A stretch of DNA of 64,000 nt, from positions 1-64,000 of the forward strand of contig NZ_PJMC01000017.1 in assembly GCF_002892795.1 (NCBI RefSeq), written 5' to 3'. The first letter of the stretch is position 1. Every line of letters begins with the position of its first letter. The notes under the pieces were generated by a model that saw only the letters and a program-made list of their open reading frames with translations, had not been told where the DNA came from and searched no databases. The translations under genes were made by a program, and so were the position numbers. Positions 23,936-32,934 of the stretch are shown here, in pieces. This stretch comes from Arthrobacter sp. AFG20 (GTDB lineage Bacteria > Actinomycetota > Actinomycetes > Actinomycetales > Micrococcaceae).

Positions 23936-26590
23936 GTGGATGAGCATGCACCGCGCCGGGGGAACACAGTCATCAGCCTGGCCCGCGTGGACGCGGACAT
24001 GGTGCCTGAGGTGGGCGGCAAGGCTGCCAACCTCGGTGTCCTCCTGGCCGCAGGAATGCCGGTCCCGCGTGGCTTCTGCGTCACCACCGCGGCCTATGGG
24101 CAGGCGGCGGCCGCGGCAGGAGTGCAACCTTCCGAGCCGGCGGAGCAGACACGGGGCAGGCTGGAGTCGGCTCCCATACCGGGGGACATTACCGAAGCAA
24201 TCCTTGCCGCTTACGCAGGCCTGGGCGGGGACACCCCGGTGGCCGTTCGATCCTCCGCCACCGCCGAGGATCTTCCCGAAGCGAGCTTCGCCGGCCAGTT
24301 GGACACGTACCTCAATGTCGTCGGCCCCGACGGGCTGTTGGTTGCGGTCCGCCGCTGCTGGGCCTCTCTGTGGACGGACCGGGCAGTGGCCTACCGGGCA
24401 GACCACGGGATCGGTCAGCACTCGATCAGCACCGCCGTCGTTGTCCAGGAAATGGTCGACGCCGACGTGGCCGGCGTGATGTTCACGGCAAACCCGCTGA
24501 CCGGCCGGAGGAGGGAAACCGTCATCAACGCAGCGCCCGGGCTCGGCGAGGCGCTGGTCAGCGGGGCTGTGAACCCGGACCAGTTCACGGTTGACGCGGC
24601 CACCGGAGAGATTCTCCAACGGAGCCTGGGTGACAAACGCACCGAAATCCGGCCAGCCCCCGGTGGCGGGACACGGCTGTTGCGCCGGCAGGACGGTGGC
24701 CGCCAGGCGTGCCTGACGGATGAGCAGGTCCGCTCGCTGGCCAGGATCGGGATGCTTGCAGAAGAACTCTACGGCGAGCCGCAGGACGTGGAGTGGGCCA
24801 TCGCGCCGGACGGCGGGATCCGGGTGGTGCAATCCCGTCCGATCACTGCGCTGTTTCCCCTGCCCGAGCCTGACAACCACGACGGCGGCGCCCGCGCCTA
24901 CCTGTGTGCCAGCCTGCTGCAGGGACTGACCCGCCCGCTGACCCCCATGGGACTGGCATCCTTCACCCTGATGAGCGACAGCTCCCGGTCGGCAGGCAAC
25001 GGACCGGCGGCTTACCGTTCCGCCCAGATCGGCATGCGCATGTTTGTGGATGTCACGTCCCTGCTGCGGAGCAAGGGCGGCAGGCGCGGCCTGCTGAGAG
25101 CCATGAAAGTGGCGGATGCCAGGTCTGTGGATGTGCTGGCCCATTTGGCGGCCGACCCACGCTTCGCCCTCACCAGGGCACCCAAGTTGGCGTCGCTGCA
25201 GGCGGGGCTCCGGGCCTCGCCGCCCTTTGGCCTGGTTGGGCAGGTCCTGCGCGCGATGGTCAATCCCGCCGCCGCGCTGGAGCGGGTCTGGGAAGCGGAC
25301 CATGAGTTGGACCGGATGCTGGTGTTGCCGGAGCCGGCCTCCGGCGCCCGGCGGCTGGATTTCGTGGAACGCATCCTCACCAAGGAGATCACGCCCGCCG
25401 TGATGCGGGTACTGCCGCCTGCGGCCGCCGGGTATGTCTGGCTGGGTCTCGCCCGGCTGCTGCTGGGCCGGCTTGCGGAGGCCGGTGAGCTGCAGGCCGT
25501 ACTGCGCGGCTTGCCGCACAATGTGACCACGGAGATGGATCTGGAGCTCTGGCGTACAGTCACCTCAATCCGGGAGGACCCGGAGTCGGTCCGCGCACTG
25601 ACCGGGGAAGAGCCCCAGATACTCGCCGGCCGCTACGCTGCCGGATCGTTGCCTGCCGCCTGCCAGGGCGCGCTGCGCGGCTTCCTCGCCAGGTACGGAC
25701 ACCGCGCCGTGGCAGAAATTGACCTCGGCGTTCCGCGCTGGGGTGAGGACCCCGCCCACATCATCAACGCCCTGGCCAACTACCTGAAGCTGGCGGACCC
25801 GGCATTCGCGCCGGACCGGGTATTCCGGCGGGCCGCAGAAAACGCGGAAGCCAAGGCAGCCGAGCTGGCCGCACGCGCCGCCCGGTCGAGGGGCAGGCTG
25901 TTCGGCAGGATCGTTGCCCACAGCCTGCGGCGCGCACGGGAAACCGCTGGCATGCGCGAGTACCCCAAGTTCCGGCTCATTGTGGCCTTCGCCGTCCTCC
26001 GCCGCCAGCTCCAGCAGGTGGGTGAGGAACTCGCGGACGCGGGCCGGATCCAGGTACCGGACGACGTCTTCTTCCTGGACCTCACCGAAGCCCGCGTGGG
26101 TCTGCGGGGCGCGGACCTCCGCGGACCCGTCGCTGAACGCCGCAAGAGTTACCAACGCGAAATGCGGCGCCGGCGCATCCCCCGCGTGCTGCTTTCCGAT
26201 GGCACCGACGTCGAAGCAGCCATGGTTGCGCAGGCCGGTGCGGCGTCGTCCGCGGACGGGCAGCTGCGGCCGGGCACCCTGGTGGGGACGGCGGCCTCGG
26301 CCGGCACCGTCACAGGCAAGGCAAGGGTCATCCTGGACCCGGCCCGTGCGCACCTGGAGCCGGGCGAAATCCTCGTTGCGCCGTCGACGGATCCTGGATG
26401 GACGCCGCTGTTCATGACCGCCGGGGCACTGGTCATGGAAATGGGCGGACCCATTTCCCACGGTGCCGTGGTGGCGCGCGAATACGGGATTCCCGCCGTC
26501 GTCGGTGTCCCCGACGCAACCAAGCGGATTCGAACCGGGGATTCCGTGACCGTGGACGGAGCCGCGGGGACGGTCGTGGTGGAGGCATGA
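23936..26590 (+). CDS. PEP-utilising phosphotransferase, rifampin phosphotransferase (RPH)-like
   Basis: The 884 residues follow the order ATP-grasp, central helical region, swivelling phospho-His domain. Visible are VRSSATAEDLPEASFAGQLDTYLNV (about residues 101-125), QEMVDADVAGVMFTANP, DVEWAI and VVQSRPITALFP. The C-terminus has PGWTPLFMTAGALVMEMGG with the catalytic His842 in PISHGAVVAREYGIPAVVG. This order matches RPH, which phosphorylates rifamycins with ATP, better than PEP synthase, whose PEP-binding barrel is missing. The start is GTG 11 bases after the CYTH-CHAD gene. I see no rifamycin-associated element upstream, so resistance is only a possibility. Confidence 0.75.
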   Translation: MDEHAPRRGNTVISLARVDADMVPEVGGKAANLGVLLAAGMPVPRGFCVTTAAYGQAAAAAGVQPSEPAEQTRGRLESAPIPGDITEAILAAYAGLGGDTPVAVRSSATAEDLPEASFAGQLDTYLNVVGPDGLLVAVRRCWASLWTDRAVAYRADHGIGQHSISTAVVVQEMVDADVAGVMFTANPLTGRRRETVINAAPGLGEALVSGAVNPDQFTVDAATGEILQRSLGDKRTEIRPAPGGGTRLLRRQDGGRQACLTDEQVRSLARIGMLAEELYGEPQDVEWAIAPDGGIRVVQSRPITALFPLPEPDNHDGGARAYLCASLLQGLTRPLTPMGLASFTLMSDSSRSAGNGPAAYRSAQIGMRMFVDVTSLLRSKGGRRGLLRAMKVADARSVDVLAHLAADPRFALTRAPKLASLQAGLRASPPFGLVGQVLRAMVNPAAALERVWEADHELDRMLVLPEPASGARRLDFVERILTKEITPAVMRVLPPAAAGYVWLGLARLLLGRLAEAGELQAVLRGLPHNVTTEMDLELWRTVTSIREDPESVRALTGEEPQILAGRYAAGSLPAACQGALRGFLARYGHRAVAEIDLGVPRWGEDPAHIINALANYLKLADPAFAPDRVFRRAAENAEAKAAELAARAARSRGRLFGRIVAHSLRRARETAGMREYPKFRLIVAFAVLRRQLQQVGEELADAGRIQVPDDVFFLDLTEARVGLRGADLRGPVAERRKSYQREMRRRRIPRVLLSDGTDVEAAMVAQAGAASSADGQLRPGTLVGTAASAGTVTGKARVILDPARAHLEPGEILVAPSTDPGWTPLFMTAGALVMEMGGPISHGAVVAREYGIPAVVGVPDATKRIRTGDSVTVDGAAGTVVVEA

Positions 26591-26591
26591 C

Positions 26592-27290
26592 ATGGCAGGA
26601 GGACGTGTGAGCACTTTCGTTCTTGTCCCGGGCGCCGGGGGAATGGGCTGGTACTGGCACCGGCTGGTTCCGGAGCTGGAACGGCTGGGGCACGAGGCCA
26701 TTGCAGTCGACATCCGTGAGGATGACCCCCGTCTGGGACTGGAGGACTACGCCGACGCCGTCGTCGCGGCTGTCGGTGATCACCGCGACGTGGTGCTCGT
26801 GGGCCAGTCGATGGGCGCCTTCACGGTCCCTGTCGTCGCGGGGCGCGTGCCGGTGGAGCTGATCGTCCTGCTCAATCCGATGGTTCCTCTTCCGGGTGAG
26901 ACGCCGGGCGAGTGGTGGGAGGCCACCGGCCAGCCCCAGGCCCGGGAGCTCAATGACAGGCTGAACGGACGCACCGGCGATTTCGATGAGCGCGTGCACT
27001 TCCTCCACGACGTTCCCCCGGAGGTAATCGCCGCGGGCGACGGCCAGCAGCGCGCGCCGTCCGAAACGCCCTTCGGGCAGCCCTGCGGGATCGACCGCTG
27101 GCCGGATGTCCCGACCAGGGTCCTGGTTGGCCGCGATGACCGCTTTTTCCCCGCGGATTTTCAGCGCCGGGTGGTCCGGGCACGGCTTGGCTTGGGAATT
27201 GATGAAATCCCGGGCGGGCACCTGGTCGCCCTGAGCAACCCGGTTGGACTCGCAACGCGGCTGGACGGCTTTGCCCGCGCATCCCTTTGA
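26592..27290 (+). CDS. Alpha/beta hydrolase
   Basis: The 232-residue protein has the alpha/beta-hydrolase core: FVLVPGAGGMGWYWHRLVPEL as oxyanion loop, nucleophile elbow GQSMGA (S73), RVLVGRDDRFFP for the acid, and GGHLVALSNP for the catalytic His. GGAGG lies 6 bases before this ATG; a GTG at 26607 with its own AGGAGGA is an alternative that removes five residues. It starts one base after the PEP-utilising gene stops, so expression is coupled. Substrate unknown; esterase or lactonase activity would fit the family. Confidence 0.8.
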   Translation: MAGGRVSTFVLVPGAGGMGWYWHRLVPELERLGHEAIAVDIREDDPRLGLEDYADAVVAAVGDHRDVVLVGQSMGAFTVPVVAGRVPVELIVLLNPMVPLPGETPGEWWEATGQPQARELNDRLNGRTGDFDERVHFLHDVPPEVIAAGDGQQRAPSETPFGQPCGIDRWPDVPTRVLVGRDDRFFPADFQRRVVRARLGLGIDEIPGGHLVALSNPVGLATRLDGFARASL

Positions 27291-27349
27291 CGGGCGGATC
27301 CTGGGACAGGGCTGTCGGCCCGCTCAGACGCGTGCCGCGCAATGTTTGC

Positions 27350-28786
27350 TCAGCCGGCGTGCCGCGCCCCGAGCCGGGCCACCGCCAGGGCCAGCCACAG
27401 CTGCACCCGGTCCGCGGTGACGGAAGGGTCGTACCCGGTGAGCTCGGTGATCTGCGCCAGCCGGTAACGGACCGTGTTCCGGTGGAGGGTGAGGGCCTCG
27501 GCGACGGCGGCAACGGAGCCATTGCTGTTCAGGTAGCTCTCCAGCGTGGCCATCAGCTCGGCGCCATGGGCGGCATCGAAGCTGCGGAGCGGGTCCAGTG
27601 ACTCGTTGGCCATGTCCGCCAGCGGCACGTCCTCGCTCGCCAGGAGCAGGGAGGTCAGGCTGAGCCGCTCGGGTTCATTCACCGGCAGCCCGTGGCTGGC
27701 TGCGTCGCGCGCCTCGAAGTAGCTCCAGCGCAGGCCGTTCGGCTTGGTGTAAGCACCGCCGATGCCGATGGTGGCGTGGATCCCGGCCTCTGCGAGGTGG
27801 TCGCTGAGGCTCCTGGCCATGGCGGTGGCGCCGCGTCCGTCGTCGGCCACCACCGTCACCAGGTCCTTTCCGACGACGGCGGTCACCGCGTGATCCAGCG
27901 TCTGCGGCAGCGAGGAGCTGACCAGCTGCTTGTGGTGCGCCTCGGAACCGGCCAGAATCACCACGTTCTTGCGCGTGCTGTTGATTCCCGTCCCGGCGAG
28001 GCGGCGCTGGGCCTCGCTGGGGTCCAGGGTTCCGTGGATGACATCCTCGAGCACCTGCCCGCAGAGCGCCCGCTCGGCCTGGCGCTGCTTGACCATGTTG
28101 TTGAGCTCCACGCTGATGAGATTCTGCGCGTAGCCGATGATGCCGGAGTCCTCGAACGGCTGCTTCACCCACAGAGTGCACGCATCGCGGCGCCCGGTGG
28201 GGATGGGGTACGTGGTCCAGGAATCGGCGGAGGGCGCTTCGCTGCCGCTGTTGTACAGCTGGGCGGTGAACTGCGTGAGCGCGATCTCGGTGCGGAGCAT
28301 GCCCCCCAGGTGCCGCAGGAGTTCGGCCAGCCCGCCGCCGGTCAGCAGGGCGCGGGCCAGGATCTGGTGCCCGGCAATAAGCCGCTCAAGCTTCGAGTAG
28401 TGGTCGGCGGACTGCGCGTCCGCCACGAGCTTGCTGATGGCGATGAACGGGGTCCCGTATGGCACTTCGACAACCGGCAGCCCCCAGCGGTTCGCCTCGG
28501 CGACCAAAGCCGGCGGGACGGCGTCGTGCGAGAGCCCCACGCCGAACCCGATCCCCACGGCACCGGCCCGCTGGACCTGGCGGACAAAGCGGCGCTGTTC
28601 GGGCGCGCTTTTCATCCGGAGCCCGGTGGTCAGCACGAGTTCGCCGCCGTTGAGGAAGCGCTGCGGGTCCTCCAGCTCGGTGACAGCCACCCAGTGGATG
28701 TCCTGGTGCGAAGTGGTCTCCGCGAGGCCGGATTTTTTGAGTCCCAGAGACTGCACGGCCAGCAGCGCCGCGAGGGAAATTGCCAT
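27350..28786 (-). CDS. PucR-family transcriptional regulator
   Basis: The 478 residues include an N-terminal PucR domain (SLAALLAVQSLGLKKSGL through VEVPYGTPFIAISKLV), a central GGDEF-like CdaR region, and a C-terminal HTH_30 (LESYLNSNGSVAAVAEALTLHRNTVRYRLAQITELTGYDPS). PucR proteins respond to purines, amino acids or amines. It diverges from the aldehyde dehydrogenase gene across 142 bases, in the position of a local activator for the putrescine/GABA genes. It converges on the hydrolase gene, with a 59-base gap that shows no clear terminator. Confidence 0.88.
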   Translation of the reverse strand: MAISLAALLAVQSLGLKKSGLAETTSHQDIHWVAVTELEDPQRFLNGGELVLTTGLRMKSAPEQRRFVRQVQRAGAVGIGFGVGLSHDAVPPALVAEANRWGLPVVEVPYGTPFIAISKLVADAQSADHYSKLERLIAGHQILARALLTGGGLAELLRHLGGMLRTEIALTQFTAQLYNSGSEAPSADSWTTYPIPTGRRDACTLWVKQPFEDSGIIGYAQNLISVELNNMVKQRQAERALCGQVLEDVIHGTLDPSEAQRRLAGTGINSTRKNVVILAGSEAHHKQLVSSSLPQTLDHAVTAVVGKDLVTVVADDGRGATAMARSLSDHLAEAGIHATIGIGGAYTKPNGLRWSYFEARDAASHGLPVNEPERLSLTSLLLASEDVPLADMANESLDPLRSFDAAHGAELMATLESYLNSNGSVAAVAEALTLHRNTVRYRLAQITELTGYDPSVTADRVQLWLALAVARLGARHAG

Positions 28787-28876
28787 GGATCAAGGGTAGC
28801 GGGAGGCTGGCCGATCGCACTAAAGCGCCGGTTCATGGGTGTGCAGGTGGCTATTCCCCGCGGTGTCGGGCTGGAA

Positions 28877-28882
28877 TAGGCT
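28877..28882 (+). promoter_or_regulatory. -10 box of the patD-gabT operon (TAGGCT)
   Basis: TAGGCT lies about 47 bases before the GTG start, in the divergent gap with the PucR gene. An AAAGAGG ribosome site follows in the leader. Confidence 0.45.
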
Positions 28883-28928
28883 CAAGTCAGCCGCATCACA
28901 CTATTCAGGACGAAAGAGGTTGTACACC

Positions 28929-30359
28929 GTGGTTCAAACCTTGCAGAACTTCATCAACGGAGAGTTCGTCACGCCTGCCGGCACGGGCCTGATCGACATC
29001 GTGAACCCCGTGACCGGCGACGTGGTGGCCAAGTCACCCGTTTCCGTGGCGGCTGACGTCGACGCCGCCATGGCCGCCGCCAAGGACGCCTTTAAGACCT
29101 GGAAGCACGTGACCCCCGGGCAGCGTCAGCTCATGCTGCTGAGGCTCGCCGACGCCATCGAGGCCAACAGTGACGAACTCGTCGATGCCCAGCACCGCAA
29201 TACCGGGCAGGTCCGCTCCCTGATCGCGTCCGAGGAAGTGGCGGCCGGCGCCGACCAGCTGCGCTTCTTCGCCGGTGCCGCCCGCATCCTCGAAGGCAAG
29301 TCCGCCGGTGAGTACTTCGAGGGCCACACGTCCTTCGTCCGCCGCGAGCCGATCGGTGTCGTGGCCCAGGTGGCGCCGTGGAACTACCCGTTCCTGATGG
29401 CCATCTGGAAGATCGGCCCCGCGCTCGCGGCCGGCAACACCGTGGTTCTGAAGCCCTCCGACACCACGCCGGAGTCCACCCTGGTCCTGGCCAAGCTGGC
29501 CAAGGACATCCTGCCGGCCGGCGTCCTGAACGTCATCCTCGGCACCGGCGAAACCGGCGCGCTGATGGTGGAGCACAAGGTGCCGGGCCTGGTGTCCATC
29601 ACCGGATCCGTGCGTGCCGGCATCGCCGTCGCCTCGGGCGCCGCGAAGGGCCTCAAGCGCGCGCACCTGGAGCTCGGCGGCAAGGCACCGGCCATCGTCT
29701 TCAAGGACGCCGACATCAAGAAGAGCGCCGCGGCCATCGCCGAGTTCGCGTTCTTCAACGCCGGCCAGGACTGCACGGCCATCACCCGTGTGCTGGTGGA
29801 GGATTCGGTGCACGACGACGTCGTGGCGGCCATGGTGGAGCACACCAAGACGCTGCACACCGGCTCCCAGAACGACGAGGACAACTACTTCGGCCCGCTG
29901 AACAACGTCAACCACTTCAAGGCGGTCAGCTCTGTGGTGGACTCGCTGCCGGTGCACTGCCGGATCGAAACCGGCGGCCACCGCTCCGGGGAGAAGGGGT
30001 TCTTCTTCGAGCCCACCATCATTACCGGCGCCAAGCAGACGGACGACATCGTGCAGAAGGAAACGTTCGGCCCGGTCATTACGGTCCAGAAGTTCAGCAC
30101 GGAGGCCGAAGCCGTGGAGCTGGCCAACGACGTCGAATACGCCCTGGCCTCCAGCGTCTGGACCAGCGACCACGGCACGGCCATGCGGCTCAGCCGCGAC
30201 CTTGACTTCGGTGCGGTCTGGATCAACACGCACATTCTCCTCACCGCCGAAATGCCCCACGGCGGCTTCAAACAGTCCGGCTACGGCAAGGACCTCTCCA
30301 TGTACGGCGTCGAGGACTACACGCGCATCAAGCACGTCATGTCCGCACTTGATGCTTAA
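28929..30359 (+). CDS. patD: Gamma-aminobutyraldehyde dehydrogenase-type aldehyde dehydrogenase
   Basis: The start is GTG with AAAGAGG upstream, giving 476 residues (longer frames lack a ribosome site). It has the aldehyde-dehydrogenase core: PWNYPFLMAIWKIGPALAAGNTVVLKPSD, ELGGKAPAIVF and the catalytic Cys in FFNAGQDCTAITR. The sequence resembles PatD/YdcW enzymes, which oxidise 4-aminobutanal to GABA in putrescine breakdown. It is followed after 36 bases by gabT, which removes the amino group of GABA, so product and substrate match. A wider aminoaldehyde range is possible. The PucR gene upstream is the likely regulator. Confidence 0.82.
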   Translation: MVQTLQNFINGEFVTPAGTGLIDIVNPVTGDVVAKSPVSVAADVDAAMAAAKDAFKTWKHVTPGQRQLMLLRLADAIEANSDELVDAQHRNTGQVRSLIASEEVAAGADQLRFFAGAARILEGKSAGEYFEGHTSFVRREPIGVVAQVAPWNYPFLMAIWKIGPALAAGNTVVLKPSDTTPESTLVLAKLAKDILPAGVLNVILGTGETGALMVEHKVPGLVSITGSVRAGIAVASGAAKGLKRAHLELGGKAPAIVFKDADIKKSAAAIAEFAFFNAGQDCTAITRVLVEDSVHDDVVAAMVEHTKTLHTGSQNDEDNYFGPLNNVNHFKAVSSVVDSLPVHCRIETGGHRSGEKGFFFEPTIITGAKQTDDIVQKETFGPVITVQKFSTEAEAVELANDVEYALASSVWTSDHGTAMRLSRDLDFGAVWINTHILLTAEMPHGGFKQSGYGKDLSMYGVEDYTRIKHVMSALDA

Positions 30360-30395
30360 TCCCGCCGGCGCCCATTCAGTAAAGAAAGAATCACG

Positions 30396-31751
30396 ATGAC
30401 CGCAACAGCATCAGAAATCACCTACCGCCTCGAGCAGAAGCGCCGCGTCCAGGCCGACTTCCCGGGCCCCAAGTCCGTGGCCCTGACCGAACGACGCAAG
30501 GCCGTGGTCGCCGCCGGCGTCGCCTCCAGCGTTCCCGTTTACGTCGCGGACGCCGACGGCGGCATCATCCATGACGTCGACGGCAACTCCTTCATCGACC
30601 TCGGCTCAGGCATCGCGGTGACCAGCGTCGGCGCGTCCGATCCCGCCGTCGTCGGTGCCGTGAAGGAGGCCGTGGAGCACTTCACCCACACCTGCTTCAT
30701 GGTCACCCCCTACGAGGGCTACGTCGCGGTCGCCGAGCAGCTGAACAAGCTCACGCCGGGCAGCCACGAGAAGCGCACCGTCCTCTTCAACTCCGGCGCG
30801 GAAGCCGTGGAAAACGCCATCAAGGTGGCCCGCCTGGCCACCGGCCGGGACGCCGTCGTCGCCTTCGACCACGCCTACCACGGCCGCACCAACCTGACCA
30901 TGGCGCTGACCGCCAAGGCCATGCCGTACAAGACCAACTTCGGCCCGTTCGCGCCCGAGGTCTACCGCATGCCCATGAGCTACCCGTTCCGCGAGGAAAA
31001 CCCCGAGATCACCGGTGCCGAGGCCGCCAAGCGCGCCATCACCGCGATCGAGAAGCAGATCGGCGGCGACCAGGTGGCCGCGATCATCATCGAACCGATC
31101 CAGGGTGAGGGCGGCTTCATCGTCCCAGCTGAGGGCTTCCTGCCGGCGCTGTCCGCCTGGGCCAAGGAAAAGGGCATCGTCTTCATCGCCGACGAGGTCC
31201 AGTCCGGCTTCTGCCGCACCGGCGAATGGTTTGCGGTGGACCACGAGGGCATCGTTCCGGACATCATCACCATGGCCAAGGGCATCGCCGGCGGCATGCC
31301 GCTGTCCGCCATCACCGGCCGCGCCGACCTGCTCGACGCTGTCCACCCGGGCGGCCTCGGCGGCACCTACGGCGGCAACCCGGTGGCCTGCGCCGCCGCA
31401 CTGGCCTCCATCGGCTCCATGCAGGAGTACGACCTCAACGCCCGCGCTAAGCACATCGAGGACCTGTCCGTCGGCAAGCTGCGCGAGCTCGCTGAAGAGG
31501 TTTCCGTCATCGGCGACATCCGTGGCCGCGGTGCCATGCTGGCCATCGAGCTGGTCCAGGCCGGTTCGAAGGAGCCCAACCCGGAGCTCACCAAGGCCGT
31601 GGCTGCCGCCTGCCTCAAGGAAGGCGTCATCATCCTGACCTGCGGAACCTACGGCAACGTCATCCGCCTGCTGCCGCCGCTGGTGATCAGCGACGAGCTG
31701 CTGCTGGACGGCCTGGAGGTGCTCGCCGCAGCCATCAAGGCCAACGCATAG
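30396..31751 (+). CDS. gabT: 4-aminobutyrate aminotransferase
   Basis: This 451-residue class III aminotransferase has NSGAEAVENAIKVAR, DHAYHGRTNLTMALT and EPIQGEGGFIVPAEGF. D-E-V-Q-S-G follows in FIADEVQSGFCRTG, and the PLP lysine lies in MAKGIAGGMPLSAITGR. It transfers the amino group of GABA to 2-oxoglutarate, giving succinate semialdehyde. The dehydrogenase for that product is not next to it. It is cotranscribed with patD. It is followed by a long non-coding stretch with palindrome families C and E. Confidence 0.9.
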   Translation: MTATASEITYRLEQKRRVQADFPGPKSVALTERRKAVVAAGVASSVPVYVADADGGIIHDVDGNSFIDLGSGIAVTSVGASDPAVVGAVKEAVEHFTHTCFMVTPYEGYVAVAEQLNKLTPGSHEKRTVLFNSGAEAVENAIKVARLATGRDAVVAFDHAYHGRTNLTMALTAKAMPYKTNFGPFAPEVYRMPMSYPFREENPEITGAEAAKRAITAIEKQIGGDQVAAIIIEPIQGEGGFIVPAEGFLPALSAWAKEKGIVFIADEVQSGFCRTGEWFAVDHEGIVPDIITMAKGIAGGMPLSAITGRADLLDAVHPGGLGGTYGGNPVACAAALASIGSMQEYDLNARAKHIEDLSVGKLRELAEEVSVIGDIRGRGAMLAIELVQAGSKEPNPELTKAVAAACLKEGVIILTCGTYGNVIRLLPPLVISDELLLDGLEVLAAAIKANA

Positions 31752-31766
31752 TTCTCTCCTTCTTTT

Positions 31767-31863
31767 AGCGCGAACGGACAGTTGAGGCCCCATCCTCCAG
31801 CGCGAACGGACAGTTGAGGGCCCCCGCCCACGCGAAACAGGGCCCTAACTGTCCGTTCGCGCT
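31767..31863. repeat. Intergenic palindrome cluster, family C
   Basis: Two direct copies of AGCGCGAACGGACAGTTGAGG (31767-31787 and 31799-31819) are followed by one inverted copy (31843-31863, AACTGTCCGTTCGCGCT). Either direct copy can pair with the inverted one, giving two alternative long hairpins after the gabT stop codon. Confidence 0.8.
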
Positions 31864-31869
31864 GGGGCC

Positions 31870-31918
31870 GTACGACGACGCCGGGCCGGGTACCAAAAGG
31901 TGCCCGGCCCGCCGTCGT
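31870..31918. repeat. Intergenic palindrome, family E, copy 2
   Basis: Arms starting GTACGACG and ending CCGTCGT pair through GGGC..GGTACC and GGTGCCC around an AAAA loop. It matches the copy at 18788-18829 in arms and loop. Confidence 0.75.
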
Positions 31919-32067
31919 TCTTGCCGCCGTCGTACTCCCGTTGTGTTCCCGCCCGCCAGCGAGGGCGCCGCGGTAGAGTCATCCTCACCACTGCACTTCA
32001 CGCCGCAGGCCGGTGAGCGCCGCCGCGATCCGGGCGCCGGTCCGCACTACCCAAAGAGGGGTCCAGC

Positions 32068-32934
32068 ATGCGATACGTAGTCGGTTACACACCCACTGAG
32101 CGGGGGGCGGACGCCGTCGCCCTGGCCACATCACTGGCTCTTGCCCAGGGCGCCGAACTGGATCTGGTCTATGTGGTGAAGCCGGGCACGCCGTACGTGG
32201 CCCTAAACCCGGAGGGCAGCCGGGTCAGCGCCGCGGAGCAGCAGGTGCTGACGGCGGAACGGGAGGGCCTGGCCCTCGTTCCGCAGGGGCTGCCCGCGAA
32301 ATTCCATGTGCGGGAAGCCGATTCCTTCGCCGGGGGGCTCATCGATGCGGCGGTGGAGTTCGGGGCGGGACTCATCGCCGTGGGCGCCGCCAGCGCCGGC
32401 CTGTTCAAGCGCTACACCGTGGGGTCCGTGGCCAACGCACTCCTGCATGCCTCGCCGGTTCCGGTGGCACTTGCGCCGCGCGGCTACCAGCGGACGGCGC
32501 CCGTCACCCGCCTGACGCTGGCCGTGGGGCAGCGTGCCGGGGCCGAGGCGGCAATCGAGACCGCCATCAGGGCAGCAAAGAGACGGGGCGTGCCGCTACG
32601 GCTGACGTCGCTGGTGGAGCTCGACGCCGCCGGTGACGCGGGCGAGGCCATCAATGCCGCGCACATCCACGCCAACACCATCCTGACGGCCGCATCGGGG
32701 AAGGTGCCCGCCGGTCACGAAGTCGGCGTCGCCGTGGCCCATGGCCGCACCATCGAGGAAGCCATCGACGGACTCGAATGGGACGACGGCGAGATCCTCA
32801 TCGTGGGCTCCTCGCGCCTGGCCGAGAAGAACCGCATGTTCCTGGGCAGCACGGCCAACAAGGTGCTGCGGGCCCTGCCGGTTCCCATGGTGGTTGTGCC
32901 GCGCGACTACGACCGCGAGGACTCGGCCCCCTGA
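32068..32934 (+). CDS. Universal stress protein with two UspA domains
   Basis: The 288 residues form two UspA repeats (about 1-140 and 145-288). Each ends with a nucleotide-binding-type stretch: AVGAASAGLFKRYTVGSVANALLHASPVPVALAPRG and VGSSRLAEKNRMFLGSTANKVLRALPVPMVVVPRD. Tandem UspA proteins bind ATP or other nucleotides and support survival under stress; the exact partner is unknown. The gene converges on rarD, and the two coding regions overlap by 28 bases at their ends. Confidence 0.85.
   Translation: MRYVVGYTPTERGADAVALATSLALAQGAELDLVYVVKPGTPYVALNPEGSRVSAAEQQVLTAEREGLALVPQGLPAKFHVREADSFAGGLIDAAVEFGAGLIAVGAASAGLFKRYTVGSVANALLHASPVPVALAPRGYQRTAPVTRLTLAVGQRAGAEAAIETAIRAAKRRGVPLRLTSLVELDAAGDAGEAINAAHIHANTILTAASGKVPAGHEVGVAVAHGRTIEEAIDGLEWDDGEILIVGSSRLAEKNRMFLGSTANKVLRALPVPMVVVPRDYDREDSAP

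Larger units (their letters stand above)
31752..32067. other. 316-base gene-free stretch after gabT
   Basis: It holds the three C-family arms, one full E-family palindrome, a half E copy at 31922-31934, and a TAGAGT -10 box at 31974-31979 for the UspA gene. No open frame here looks coding. Confidence 0.7.

Noticed and set aside
23936..26590. Phosphoenolpyruvate synthase
   Set aside because: The C-terminal PEP-binding barrel is absent and the His domain is last, as in RPH-type enzymes.
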